The notes: generated by a model not told the origin, from the sequence alone. Shown: positions 50,823 through 60,009, counted from the first letter of the stretch. The stretch: 64,000 bases of DNA from JBBARC01 sp040400005 (GCA_040400005.1 JBBARC010000003.1:1-64000), one strand, 5' to 3'. Program-made: numbers and translations.

Positions 50823-52957
50823 AGCAGCACCTTGAACAGAGCAAAGATAGAAAGAACCGAGGCGGAATCGCGCACGCCATCCATAAAAATTTTCCAGTCG
50901 CTTTGACTGACCGATGGCACGTAAACCGTGTCGCCCGCCCGTACCAGCGGCAGGGTTGAGAAATTGCCGCTTTTGGCGAAATCAACCAGATTGAATAGCC
51001 GTGCCTGATTGCCGCAGCAGGATAAATTCACCACAACAATTTTTTCCTGCAGCGCATCGGTGGTCGGCCCGCCGGCTTCTGCCAGCAGATCGAGCACGGT
51101 CATCGCATCGGTAAACCGGTACCGCCCGGGGTGCGCCACTGATCCCAGCACACGCACAGTCTGGCCTGGCGCTTCCTCCAACCAGTTGCGGTTGCGATCC
51201 GGCACAAAAATAACATCACCGGGTTTTACCACGGGCAGCAGTGTATCGTCGCCACTTTCAAAATACGCGGCCAAGTTCACCTGGCTCACCCGATCGCGCG
51301 CTTCATTGCGATGCGATACCCGGATATTGAGAATATCGGCATTGGGCGTGGGACCATCGGCGGCACTCAGCACATCGAGAAAACTGAGATTGGGGGCAAA
51401 CGCATAGCGGCCGGGGTGGCCAACCGAGCCCATCACGTAAATAGCGCTACTCGCCTGCAGCTTGATCCAGGTTGCACGGTCATCATTGGGGGTTGCCGGC
51501 AGTTCCGGCACCACCACCGTGTAGCCGCCATGGATCACTGGCAGGCTGCCAGCGGCGCCGCCGTGATCGAGAAAATGCTGCAGGTTAAACACAATGCTGC
51601 GCCCGCCGTTATCGCCGGTAAGCACCTGCACGGCGTTAAGATCGCCGCGATCAGTGGGCCCGCCGGCCTGCGCCACCAGATCCAACAGCGACATATCGTC
51701 AGACCATTCAAACCGGCCGGGGGCTTTAACCGATCCAATCACCCGCACGGCGCGTGACGTTGGCGTGCGCAGCCAGGACGCCTGTTCGTTATTTTCCACT
51801 TTTTCGGGGACGAAAACCGCGTCCCCGGAGGAAATTGCGGGCAATTTTATGTGGCCACCACCCTCGGTATAGGCCGACAGATCAAAATTTTCGACGCCGC
51901 CGCCGTCGCGCAGAATGCGTATCTGGCGGCTATCGGCGTAGCGTGTCGGGCCGCCGGAATTGGCCAGAATATCGAGAAATTTAGTGCCAGGGCGAATTTC
52001 GTAAGCGCCCGGCTTGGCAACTTCACCCATCACGTAAACCACATGTGGGCCGGCTTTAACTTCTTCGGTTTGCAAGGGCACAAAAATGGTGGTGCCCGCT
52101 TGCAACGCTAGGTTGAGCGCCTGGTTGCCGCTGTCGAGATACACTTTGAGGTTAAAAATGCGCGGCTGGTTGCCGGCAATCACGCGGATCTGTTCGACAC
52201 CTGCAAACCGGGTAACCCCGCCGGCCCGCAGCAACGCATCAACCGCCGTCATGCCGGGGCGGAAGGCAAAACTGCCAGGCGAAATCACTTCGCCAAACAC
52301 CCTTACGGCGGCACGGTTTTCGCCGGCATCCCCAGCAGATGCCAACTGCCGAGGATCGAAATCGATCTGCACATTGCCGGTCAGCGGTGATGCCGGCACA
52401 AAGATTTCATCAAGTGACTGCAGCGTGGGCAGTAGGCTGAGATTGCCGCTATCGAGGTATTTTTTATAATCGAAAGCAATCGTTGCTCCGCCACGATGGA
52501 TCTGCACGTGATCCAGCTGTGCGCCCTGTGTCAGGCCGCCGGCAGCATTCAGCGCCATCTGTACATTGGCGCCACCAGGCAAATCCACCGGCCCAGGTTG
52601 TTTGACGTAACCCAGAACAGTCAGCGACAGCCGATGTTCTTTCAGCACCATGGTAAAGCGCGAAAGATCGCGAAAACTCACCGCCAGCGCATCGCGCACC
52701 CGCACGCGGGCGGCATCCAAACCTAGGCCCGCCACCGGCACGCCACCCACCTCGGGCAGATCGATATTGCCGTCGCGGTCAATTTTGAACGGCTGGGTGA
52801 AACCATCTTCGCCCGGCAATACCACCTGAATAACATCGCCCACCGCCAGCGGGGCCAGGCTTTGGCCCGTCGCGGCGTGCGCCATCCCCGCACCAGCGCC
52901 AAGCAGCACCAGGGTCACAATGATAAAAACCAGACGGCGCTCGAAGTTTCGGGTCAC
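50819..52957 (-). CDS. wza: Polysaccharide export protein (Wza-like) with many SLBB domains
   Basis: A 712-residue exported protein that forms the outer-membrane or periplasmic channel for the polysaccharide. After the signal peptide there is one poly-export domain (LAVGDVIQVVLPGEDGF) and at least five SLBB repeats, recognisable by recurring VRVLGEVxxPGSF/RY blocks (APGRFEWS, HPGRYAFAP, HPGRYRFTD). Typical Wza has two or three SLBB domains, so this is a long version. GTG at 52957 overlaps the lipoprotein stop, which favours it over the TTG further upstream. No lipobox Cys was seen. Confidence 0.88.
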   Translation of the reverse strand: MTRNFERRLVFIIVTLVLLGAGAGMAHAATGQSLAPLAVGDVIQVVLPGEDGFTQPFKIDRDGNIDLPEVGGVPVAGLGLDAARVRVRDALAVSFRDLSRFTMVLKEHRLSLTVLGYVKQPGPVDLPGGANVQMALNAAGGLTQGAQLDHVQIHRGGATIAFDYKKYLDSGNLSLLPTLQSLDEIFVPASPLTGNVQIDFDPRQLASAGDAGENRAAVRVFGEVISPGSFAFRPGMTAVDALLRAGGVTRFAGVEQIRVIAGNQPRIFNLKVYLDSGNQALNLALQAGTTIFVPLQTEEVKAGPHVVYVMGEVAKPGAYEIRPGTKFLDILANSGGPTRYADSRQIRILRDGGGVENFDLSAYTEGGGHIKLPAISSGDAVFVPEKVENNEQASWLRTPTSRAVRVIGSVKAPGRFEWSDDMSLLDLVAQAGGPTDRGDLNAVQVLTGDNGGRSIVFNLQHFLDHGGAAGSLPVIHGGYTVVVPELPATPNDDRATWIKLQASSAIYVMGSVGHPGRYAFAPNLSFLDVLSAADGPTPNADILNIRVSHRNEARDRVSQVNLAAYFESGDDTLLPVVKPGDVIFVPDRNRNWLEEAPGQTVRVLGSVAHPGRYRFTDAMTVLDLLAEAGGPTTDALQEKIVVVNLSCCGNQARLFNLVDFAKSGNFSTLPLVRAGDTVYVPSVSQSDWKIFMDGVRDSASVLSIFALFKVLL

Positions 52958-53409
52958 GCGGTGCAAGGCTCCTGGTTGGCCGCAAATACTGCGCGGGCGC
53001 GCGGCGCTGGGGTTACAATCGGCAGGGCGGCGAGATCGTGGTCGAGCGCTTGCAGGGTGCGTTCGGCGTCGTCCGGCATCAAACCGGCAAATTCACGTTC
53101 GGCACGGGCGGCTTTTTCCCGCAGCACCAAAATCTGCCCGCCGTCACGGCCAACGCGATCTGCGCGATCGGCGGCGCTGTGCAACCCAGTCAGGCTGCAA
53201 GCCAGATGGCGGGCCGTGGGCGAACGCGACTGGCCCGCCGCCAAGGCGGGTTTGGCATATTCCGCCATGCCACCACCGATGGGGTCGGGCCAAGTGCTGC
53301 ACGCGGTCTGGCACAGGGCGAGGGCGGCGATCACGCTGACAGCCAACAGCTGCGCTGCTGACCGGCGCCGGCCTTGGGTCTTGGGGGCGTGCCCGTAGCA
53401 CCACAACAT
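52954..53409 (-). CDS. Small lipoprotein of the export operon
   Basis: A 151-residue protein with a lipobox (ALCQTAC, Cys about 37) after a basic N-terminus and hydrophobic helix. The rest is charged, with a probable coiled coil (REKAARAEREFAGLM). It is not recognised as a known family. It sits between STAS and Wza in one operon with 4-bp overlap, so it may help anchor or assemble the exporter. Confidence in the gene is good because of frame position and the lipobox; its function is open. Confidence 0.6.
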   Translation of the reverse strand: MLWCYGHAPKTQGRRRSAAQLLAVSVIAALALCQTACSTWPDPIGGGMAEYAKPALAAGQSRSPTARHLACSLTGLHSAADRADRVGRDGGQILVLREKAARAEREFAGLMPDDAERTLQALDHDLAALPIVTPAPRARAVFAANQEPCTA

Positions 53410-53411
53410 GC

Positions 53412-53717
53412 CTAGTTACTCACGGCGGCGGCGCCGCGGGTGAACATAGCGAACACCGGGCGGCGGACGGCGCGGGCGGGTTTGCTGAGCGGCAAGCCAA
53501 ACAGACCGGCAAGTCCGAGATCGGTAAGCATATGCAGCGGCTGGCCAGTGGCGCCGCGCAGGGTAAACTGCCGGCCGCTGGCTGTCGCCTGTTTGAACAG
53601 ATGCGAAATGGCACCAACGCCGGAGCCGTCGATGGCCGACACATCGGTGAGATCAACCACCATCCGCTCGGCATCAATCCGCGCGGAATGTTCGATTTGC
53701 GGCCGTAAGGCTGCCAC
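53412..53717 (-). CDS. STAS-domain protein (start uncertain)
   Basis: A STAS protein of the anti-anti-sigma type (RMVVDLTDVSAIDGSGVGAISHLF, with Ser in DGSG as likely phosphorylation site). The GTG start at 53717 is the only standard one, but homologous sequence continues upstream (ICLHLAGCLDADG, to about 53813), matching the first STAS strand. Only CTG codons are available there, so the true start is CTG or the sequence has a frameshift. First gene of the operon with lipoprotein, Wza, ATPase, HPt and activator. It may regulate the activator or polysaccharide output. Confidence 0.6.
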   Translation of the reverse strand: MAALRPQIEHSARIDAERMVVDLTDVSAIDGSGVGAISHLFKQATASGRQFTLRGATGQPLHMLTDLGLAGLFGLPLSKPARAVRRPVFAMFTRGAAAVSN

Positions 53718-53848
53718 CCCGTCGGCATCAAGGCAGCCGGCAAGATGCAGGCAGATTTCCTGCAGGCCGTGGGATTCGGTGGTGCGTGTGGTCAGGCTGG
53801 TCTTGGTGAGCAGGTCTCCGGTTCAGAGGTTTATCTCCGCTCACCAGC

Positions 53849-53863
53849 GCAAGCTTCGTGCCA
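53849..53863 (-). promoter_or_regulatory. Sigma-54 promoter of the STAS-wza-activator operon
   Basis: TGGCACGAAGCTTGC (minus strand) is the closest to the consensus in the window: GG-N10-GC with the full TTGC. The predicted start is about 53838, before the probable STAS start. A perfect TTGCAATTTGCAA site (53893-53905) lies about 30 bp upstream. Confidence 0.85.
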
Positions 53864-53892
53864 TTAACTAATCCCGTAATGCACCCGATCGC

Positions 53893-53905
53893 TTGCAATT
53901 TGCAA
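53893..53905. promoter_or_regulatory. TTGCAA-W-TTGCAA site between the STAS operon and GT genes
   Basis: TTGCAATTTGCAA (perfect) lies between the divergent promoters of the STAS operon and the glycosyltransferase operon and could serve both. A related CAATTGCAAGC lies at about 53986-53996. Confidence 0.6.
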
Positions 53906-53921
53906 CGCCAAATGCACGCCA

Positions 53922-53937
53922 AGGCACGGAATCGGCC
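53922..53937 (+). promoter_or_regulatory. Possible sigma-54 promoter of the GT/flippase operon
   Basis: AGGCACGGAATCGGCC has GG-N10-GC but a poor -12 element. It lies about 120 bp before the glycosyltransferase gene and just downstream of the TTGCAATTTGCAA site. Confidence 0.4.
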
Positions 53938-54063
53938 AGTTCGTGCAGCTTTGCCACTGGCAACGGCATTGGCCACGGGCATAGCAATTGCAAGCATCAC
54001 GCCCACGAAGGGGCCGCCGGCAAACCGGCTGGCCGCGAAACCATGCGGGAATGATTGACGGTG

Positions 54064-55083
54064 ATGGTGAACAACACAAACCGCTCGGCAGCCGGGGTGT
54101 GGCTGGTTTTAGATAGCCGGAACATGGGCGGCATTGAATCGCATGTTGCCGAACTTGCCGCCGGCCTGCTCGCGGCGGGGGACCAGCCGCGGGTGATGCT
54201 GCTGGCCGATTACGGCCCGCACCCACTGCGGCGCCGCCTGGCGGCTGAAGGTGTTGCGTGCGGTGTGTTAAACGGCACGCTCGGCGGGCTGGTCGCCGCC
54301 TTGCGCGCGGCACGGCCCCTGGTGATCCATAGCCATGGCTACAAAGCCAATGTCCTTTGCCGGCTTGCTGGGTTGGCCACCGGCACGCCACACGTCGCAA
54401 CTTATCACGCCGGCGAGCGGCCAGCTGGGCGGTTAGCACTGTACGATTGGGTTGATCGCTGGACCGCCTTTGCCGGCAAGCGCGTCGCGGTCAGCCGCCC
54501 AATTGCGGCGCGGCTGCCCTTTGGTGCGGCCCTGATCCCCAATTTTGTCGCCTTGCCGGCCAATGTGCCGCCCCCCACCAGTTGGCGGATCGGCTTTGCC
54601 GGGCGTTTGTCGCACGAAAAAGGCCCAGATATTTTTGCCCGACTTGCGCGCCAGTTGCCCGGTGCCGCGTTTTGCGCCTTTGGCGACGGCCCGATGCGCG
54701 CCGAGCTGGTGGCGGACCGGCCTAATAACCTAACCCTGATGGGGGCAGTCGATAGCATGGCACCGCATTGGGGCAGCATCGGTTTATTGGTGATCAGCTC
54801 ACGCGCCGAAGGTCTGCCGTTGGCAGCCCTCGAAGCCATGGCGCATGGCGTGCCGGTGGCCGCCTTTGGCATGGGTGGGCTGCCCGATCTGATTAGCCAC
54901 GGTAAAAACGGCTTTTTGGCGCAGTCCGGCGATGCCACTGCACTGGTCCGCGTGGTGACACAGTTTCTCGCCCTTAGTGAGCGCGCGCGGGCGGATTTGA
55001 GCAGCGCGGCGCGGCGGCGGATTGCGCAAGCCTACAGCCGGGCGGTCGGCGTGGAAGCGACACGCGCGCTGTATCTCAGTTGA
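54064..55083 (+). CDS. GT4 glycosyltransferase
   Basis: A 339-residue GT-B transferase: acceptor-side NMGGIESHVAELAAGLL, middle FAGRLSHEKGPDIFARL, and donor site SSRAEGLPLAALEAMAHGVPVAAFGMGGLPD. It probably adds one sugar to the lipid-linked unit. Start candidates are TTG 54055, GTG 54061 and ATG 54064; the ATG is used, though a Shine-Dalgarno is not clear for any. First gene of a three-gene plus-strand operon with another glycosyltransferase and the flippase. Confidence 0.82.
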   Translation: MVNNTNRSAAGVWLVLDSRNMGGIESHVAELAAGLLAAGDQPRVMLLADYGPHPLRRRLAAEGVACGVLNGTLGGLVAALRAARPLVIHSHGYKANVLCRLAGLATGTPHVATYHAGERPAGRLALYDWVDRWTAFAGKRVAVSRPIAARLPFGAALIPNFVALPANVPPPTSWRIGFAGRLSHEKGPDIFARLARQLPGAAFCAFGDGPMRAELVADRPNNLTLMGAVDSMAPHWGSIGLLVISSRAEGLPLAALEAMAHGVPVAAFGMGGLPDLISHGKNGFLAQSGDATALVRVVTQFLALSERARADLSSAARRRIAQAYSRAVGVEATRALYLS

Positions 55084-55151
55084 GGCCAGCGCCGCAGCCC
55101 CCTGACTGCACCCTGCCCTGCAACCTTGTTAGCAAAATAAAGACCCCTCCC

Positions 55152-56384
55152 ATGCACATCGCACCACGCCGCCAGATCACCCAGCAAGTGCCTAAAGCCA
55201 GCCCAGCGGTATCGGTGCTGTATGTGCTAAGCGCGTTTCCGGTCTTGTCAGAGACGTTTATTTCCAATGAAATCCGCGCCATGCGCGCACTTGGCAATGA
55301 TTGCGTGCCGTTAGCGCTGCAGAATTTTCACGGCGCCTGCCAGCCCCAGGATGAAGGGTTTCGCGATGAAACCGTGCAGCTTGGCGATATCCCAGTCGCC
55401 AGCGCCGCCCTGGCGTGCGCAAAATTCAGCCCAGCAGGCTGGGCCCGTGCGTTGCAATTTTCGCGGCGCCAAACCGGCATCCCCACACGCAGCCTGATGT
55501 GGGCGGCGCTCAAAACCGCCCTGGTGGCGCGCGCCCATGGCTGCACCCATATCCACGCCCATTTCGCCCTGCCGGCGGCTGCCACCGCCATCACCGCCGC
55601 CAAGCTCGCTGGGCTGACATCATCTTTTACCGGCCATGGCTATGACATTTACGCAAGCCCCGCCGATCTTGCGATGAAACTGCAAAACGCCAGTTTTGCC
55701 GTGGCGGTGTGCGAAGACATGCGCCGCGATTTCGCCAATCTGGCCCCCAGCGCACGTATTGCCATGGTGCCATGCGGGATCGATCCCACACTGTTCCGCC
55801 CCAGGGCGGCCGCAGCCGCGCCGCGCAACGGCCGGCTGCTGGCGATTGGGCGGCTATGCGAACAGAAAGGCTACGACGTGCTGTTTGCCGCGCTCGCCGC
55901 CCTGCCCGCCGACCGGCGCCCGGTGATTGATATTGTTGGCGGCGGCGATCTGCAGGCGTGCTTGCGCAACCAGGTGGCGCAATTGGGTATCGACACGGCG
56001 GTGAATTTTCTCGGCCCGCAGACCAGCACCTGGATTGCCGCCAACGGCCCGCAGTACGGGGGATTTGTCGCCCCCTACCGCATTTGCGCCAATGGCGACC
56101 GCGATACCGGGCCGATCGTGGTGAAAGAAGCCCTGTCGATGGGGCTGCCGGTGGTGGCATCGGCGCTGATGGGGCTAAAAGAATCGGTCAACGATCGCTG
56201 CGGGCGGCTGGTGGCACCGGGCGATGTCGCGGCATTGGCCAGCGCATTGGTGTGGTTGACCGGGCTGCCGGAATCCCAAATTTGCGCGTTGGGTGAGGCT
56301 GGACGCACGCATATTGCGGCGCATTTTTCGTTGGCTGGCCAGGCGCAGGGGCTGACGGCAGCTATCAGGGCCGCCCGTTCGTGA
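55152..56384 (+). CDS. GT4 glycosyltransferase (WcaL/AmsK-like)
   Basis: A 410-residue transferase. The N-terminus VSVLYVLSAFPVLSETFISNEIRAM is typical of the WcaL/AmsK group. The middle shows TGHGYDIYASP and the donor region GRLCEQKGYDVLFAALAAL; VKEALSMGLPVVASALMG holds the donor-contact Glu. ATG 55152 lies about 70 bp after the first GT stop; an open frame reaches back to that stop. It ends in GTGA, overlapping the flippase start. Confidence 0.82.
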   Translation: MHIAPRRQITQQVPKASPAVSVLYVLSAFPVLSETFISNEIRAMRALGNDCVPLALQNFHGACQPQDEGFRDETVQLGDIPVASAALACAKFSPAGWARALQFSRRQTGIPTRSLMWAALKTALVARAHGCTHIHAHFALPAAATAITAAKLAGLTSSFTGHGYDIYASPADLAMKLQNASFAVAVCEDMRRDFANLAPSARIAMVPCGIDPTLFRPRAAAAAPRNGRLLAIGRLCEQKGYDVLFAALAALPADRRPVIDIVGGGDLQACLRNQVAQLGIDTAVNFLGPQTSTWIAANGPQYGGFVAPYRICANGDRDTGPIVVKEALSMGLPVVASALMGLKESVNDRCGRLVAPGDVAALASALVWLTGLPESQICALGEAGRTHIAAHFSLAGQAQGLTAAIRAARS

Positions 56385-57859
56385 CCCGCATGCTAACAAG
56401 CTGGCAGCGTTTGCCCAAAGCGCTAACGATCTGGCGGCGCCTGCCGCAAGCAATGCAAGACGCCGCCTGGTATGGCGCAAGCCTGGGCTGGACCAAGGCA
56501 CTGGCAATGCTCACCTTGCCCTTTTTAACCGCCTACCTCATGCCGGCCGATTTTGCGCGGATCGAATTGCTCTCCAGTGCTGCCGAAATTGCTGCCCTGT
56601 TTGCCTGCGCCGGCCTGGTCGATACCGCCTACCGGTTTGCCGGCGCCGGCGGCGAGGCCGGGGGGCGGGCGGCAGGCGAAATACTCGGGCTTGCCCTGGT
56701 TCTGGCCGCAACCGGGTTAGGGCTAACGTGGCTTTTGGCGCCGCACATTGCCGCCCACATGCCGCTTGCCGTGCGGCCTCGTGAAATCTTGCTGCTGGGC
56801 ATTGCGGTATCGCTGGAATCGCTGATCGCGGTGCCAATGGCGATGCTGCGCATCACCGGCCGGGCCGGGCGCTATGCGCTAACCGCCAGCGCGCGCGCCA
56901 CGCTGCAATCGGGCCTGGTGGTGGTGCTGCTGGTGTCCGGGTTTGGTGTCGCCGGCGTGCTCGGCGCCGGGGCAATTGCCGCGGTCAGTGCCGCCGTGGT
57001 GCTAACCGCCGCCCAACGGCGGGAAACCGGCCTGCGCGTGCAACCGGCGCAATGGGGGCGCTTGCTGGCCTACGGCGTGCCGCTGATTGGCAGTGGGCTG
57101 GCCAGCTTTGTGCTCGGCACCGCCGATCGCTGGTTGCTGGCCGGCCACGTATCGGCGCAATCACTTGGGCATTATGCCCTGGCGGCGAAAATTTCGCTGA
57201 TCGCGGCCTTGCTAACCCAGCCGTTTGAATTGTGGTGGTATCCGCGCCGGTTGGCCGTGCTGGCCGCGGCCGGCGGTGCCGCCCGCAGCGCGCGCATCGC
57301 CAGCGCCGGGCTAGTACTTACTATGCTGGCGGCCGCCGCAACCGCCTGCGCCGGGCCGATTTTGATCCGTGCGTTGACCCCGGTTTCTTACCATGCGGCG
57401 ATCATCTATGTGCCGTTGCTGGCGGCGTGCCTGGCGCTGCAAAGTGCTGGCAGTTTGGTGAATGTCGGCTGTTACGCGCGCCGCACCGGCATGGTGCCAA
57501 TGGCGATAAATGGTGCTGCCGCCGTGGTAGCCTTAGCCGGCTATGTGCTGTTCATCCCGCATCACGGGATTGATGGGGCGATTGGCGCAACGCTTGCCGC
57601 CCAAAGCGTGCGGCTGGTGCTGTTCTATGGGGTGGCGCAGCGCCTGGTGGCACTGCCGTGGCGCTTTGCGCCGCTGGTGGCGCCGGCAGGGTTTTCGGTG
57701 GCCTCCGCCATGGCTGCGCAAAGCCACCTGCCAGTGGCATCAGCCTTAGCGATCGCGTCCGCATTGTGGCTGGCCGCCCTGGGCTGCGCCTGGGCCGGCG
57801 GCGTGCTGGGTAGCGGTGCGGGGCCCACCGCAGGTGCCGTCAACCCCGCCGCAATTTAG
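56381..57859 (+). CDS. wzx: Oligosaccharide flippase (Wzx-like)
   Basis: A 492-residue membrane protein of the MOP/PST family with about 12-14 helices. It flips the lipid-linked repeat unit to the periplasm. Family-typical blocks are SLGWTKALAMLTLPFLTAYLMP at the start and GTADRWLLAGHVSAQSLGHYALAAKIS in the middle. GTG 56381 overlaps the stop of the upstream transferase. The gene is convergent with the deacetylase gene across a set of 19-bp repeats. Confidence 0.85.
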   Translation: MTRMLTSWQRLPKALTIWRRLPQAMQDAAWYGASLGWTKALAMLTLPFLTAYLMPADFARIELLSSAAEIAALFACAGLVDTAYRFAGAGGEAGGRAAGEILGLALVLAATGLGLTWLLAPHIAAHMPLAVRPREILLLGIAVSLESLIAVPMAMLRITGRAGRYALTASARATLQSGLVVVLLVSGFGVAGVLGAGAIAAVSAAVVLTAAQRRETGLRVQPAQWGRLLAYGVPLIGSGLASFVLGTADRWLLAGHVSAQSLGHYALAAKISLIAALLTQPFELWWYPRRLAVLAAAGGAARSARIASAGLVLTMLAAAATACAGPILIRALTPVSYHAAIIYVPLLAACLALQSAGSLVNVGCYARRTGMVPMAINGAAAVVALAGYVLFIPHHGIDGAIGATLAAQSVRLVLFYGVAQRLVALPWRFAPLVAPAGFSVASAMAAQSHLPVASALAIASALWLAALGCAWAGGVLGSGAGPTAGAVNPAAI

Positions 57860-57910
57860 GTGCGCCTGCGCCGGCGGGCAGGGCTAATGCAAACCGCCAC
57901 GCCGGTTAGA

Positions 57911-57967
57911 GATAAAACCGGGGGCTAAAGATAACACCGGGGGTTCAAGAGTAGACCGGGCACACAG
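57911..57967. repeat. Three 19-bp imperfect repeats with an ACCGGGGG core
   Basis: AGATAAAACCGGGGGCTAA, AGATAACACCGGGGGTTCA and AGAGTAGACCGGGCACACA follow each other at exact 19-bp spacing, between the convergent flippase and deacetylase genes. The GATAA-CACCGGGG theme is shared with the 13-bp repeats before tdm. Confidence 0.6.
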
Positions 57968-57975
57968 GTAACAAT

Positions 57976-59043
57976 TTAGGCGTGCAGCGGTGCCTGCTTG
58001 CGCCGGATCGTGCCGGCCAGCCCTGCCACAGCCCGGCGCAGAGTGCGCAGCGTGAGCAGCCCCCGCACAGCCCGCAGCACATCAGCGAAGCCGGAAATTT
58101 CGGCTTCAAACCCGATAGCCGAGATTTGTTCGCCGTCCATCAGGCGGCGCAGCAGAAACAGGCTATCGCCAGGCCAAGCCAAGCCTTGCTGGGTTGTGGT
58201 GGCGCTAGCCAGACCCAGCCCGCGCAAGGTTTCGGCGGCATCGGCCGAGGCAACCCCGCTGGGGTAGCAAAAATGCAAGCCCTGGGCGGCGCTTGCGCGT
58301 GGCCGATCGTTGGCCGCGAGAATGACGCCGAGGGCGGCACGGTTATCGGTGATTTCGCGAGTGATGACGGCCGCCGAAAGATCGCGCAAATCATGGCGAT
58401 GGGTGTGCAACTGAACATCCAATCCAAGGCTTGCGGCATCTCGCAACTCGGCCGCGGTCATATAGGCAAAATTGCGCGTGGCAATAAAGGGCGTGGTGTC
58501 GATCCCGGCCGCCGCGCAATAAACATCGCAAGCATCACGGCGAACATTTAGGCTGAGGCCGCGGTCAGTGGCAGTCGCATAGGCCTGCTGTTGGGGCGAT
58601 GTTTCGGTTGCAAAGCGCGCGAGCCAGCGCGCCATAACATGCGGCACCGTGCCGCCATCCTGCAATTGTTGAGTATCGCAATAGAGTGTTGCCGGCATGC
58701 CGGCTGCCTGTAGGGCTGGCAGCATATCGGCATAGGTGCCGTACCAGCCATCATCAATCGTAATCGCCACGGCGTTGGGCGGCAACGGGATATCGCCACG
58801 CAAACCGGCCACCGCCCGATCGAGGCTAACCACCGGGTAGCCCAAGCGGCGCAGGGTCGCCAGGCGGGCGGCAAAAGTGTGCGGATGCATAAACATCGCA
58901 TCGCCGCGAAAGCCGGCGGTGTCGGCGCGCCACGTGCCGTGATAGCACAAAATGCGCACAGCCGGTGCGGTTGCGCGGCGTGCGATGGCAAACAGGCCGG
59001 CAGCACGGGCGGCCCGCAGAACCATTAATTTTACATGTCGCAT
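57976..59043 (-). CDS. Polysaccharide deacetylase family protein
   Basis: A 355-residue protein of the NodB/CE4 type. The motif-1 region is AVAITIDDGWYGTYADMLP at about residue 95 (metal-binding Asp pair) and motif-2 resembles VQLHTHRHDL, with the second and third metal-binding His residues. It would remove acetyl groups from aminosugars in the polymer or its precursor. No clear signal peptide was found. It starts by ATGA overlap with the unknown gene upstream, which forms its operon. Confidence 0.82.
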   Translation of the reverse strand: MRHVKLMVLRAARAAGLFAIARRATAPAVRILCYHGTWRADTAGFRGDAMFMHPHTFAARLATLRRLGYPVVSLDRAVAGLRGDIPLPPNAVAITIDDGWYGTYADMLPALQAAGMPATLYCDTQQLQDGGTVPHVMARWLARFATETSPQQQAYATATDRGLSLNVRRDACDVYCAAAGIDTTPFIATRNFAYMTAAELRDAASLGLDVQLHTHRHDLRDLSAAVITREITDNRAALGVILAANDRPRASAAQGLHFCYPSGVASADAAETLRGLGLASATTTQQGLAWPGDSLFLLRRLMDGEQISAIGFEAEISGFADVLRAVRGLLTLRTLRRAVAGLAGTIRRKQAPLHA

Positions 59044-59933
59044 CAGGATACCGCTGAATTTTGGCGGCCGTCGCGGTGCTGATCGGACCAGGCCAGCAGC
59101 GCATCCCTGGGCCAGATCAATTGCCAGCGTTGCGGCGCGTATGTGCCCTGTTCCACCAGGGCGCGGCGGCTGGGGGATGTTGCCGTTGCCAGTTCCAAAT
59201 CCGCAGCCTTTGCCCCCACGTGCACCCGCAAGGCGCCATGGGCTAGCGGCAGATCTGCCAGATACGCCAGCCGTGGACTAATCGCGGCAAGCTGTGGATC
59301 GTAAAACCAGCTGCCGCCGACCATGCCCAGCACATGCGGCTTGGCGCGCAGAATGTCGGCGATCAGATGGTAACAGCGGGTCCAACCAGCAGCGTTGAAC
59401 GCTGGCAGCATCGGCGTGTGGGTATGAATTTCCAAATATGGCCCGGCGCGAAACCGCGTCCGCACCAGTTGGCGGGCAAGTGCCAAATTGCCAGCAAACA
59501 CAGTTGGCAACACCGCGCGGCGCATGATGGTGCCGGTTTCCTCCACCAGTTGGGCGGCACAGGGCAGCGCTAAGCCAAGGCAGATCGCGACATCTTTGCG
59601 GGCTGCGTCACTATCAAGGTTTTCCGGGCAGGCGGCCAGGATGCGCGCGGCTTGCGTGGCGAGTTCGGGCAGAATTGACGTTGGCACCCCAAGGCTTGCG
59701 GCGCGCGCCGCCAGGTGGGCGATGAGGGTTGCGAATAGCAGCGCGGTAAAACCGGCATTGCTACGCGCCAGGGCTAGAATAGCCGGCGGGATATCGCTGT
59801 AGGGGCGGCCTGGCATGGCAACGGTCAGGTCGCGCACGGCGTCTCTAACGGCATCGCGCAAAGCGGGGTGTTGCGCGTCGCTGGTGGCGGCCAGCCCCTG
59901 GGCTATTGTCGCATCGTGAGCGATGAACCTCAT
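59043..59933 (-). CDS. Unknown protein co-transcribed with the deacetylase
   Basis: A 296-residue protein without recognised family. There is no signal peptide. Mostly helical first half (AARAASLGVPTSILPELATQAARIL) and a second half with VLGMVGGSWFYDPQLAAISPRL and HTHTPMLPAFNAAGWTRCYHLIADIL, which look like an enzyme core with conserved His and Asp. Its product is expressed with the deacetylase (ATGA overlap) from a sigma-54-like promoter and a strong GGAGG, so a step in polysaccharide modification is likely. No function is claimed. Confidence 0.6.
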   Translation of the reverse strand: MRFIAHDATIAQGLAATSDAQHPALRDAVRDAVRDLTVAMPGRPYSDIPPAILALARSNAGFTALLFATLIAHLAARAASLGVPTSILPELATQAARILAACPENLDSDAARKDVAICLGLALPCAAQLVEETGTIMRRAVLPTVFAGNLALARQLVRTRFRAGPYLEIHTHTPMLPAFNAAGWTRCYHLIADILRAKPHVLGMVGGSWFYDPQLAAISPRLAYLADLPLAHGALRVHVGAKAADLELATATSPSRRALVEQGTYAPQRWQLIWPRDALLAWSDQHRDGRQNSAVS

Positions 59934-59993
59934 TTAGGTAATCCTCCAGGTTTTTTCGCACGTGGTGGCCGCGGCAGCGGACGAGAGCAAGGC

Positions 59994-60009
59994 TGCAAAC
60001 CCAATGCCA
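59994..60009 (-). promoter_or_regulatory. Sigma-54 promoter of the unknown-deacetylase operon
   Basis: TGGCATTGGGTTTGCA (minus strand) fits GG-N10-GC with full TTGCA. The predicted start is about 50 bp before the ATG. TTGCGATTTGCG at 60028-60039 lies about 20 bp upstream. Confidence 0.75.
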
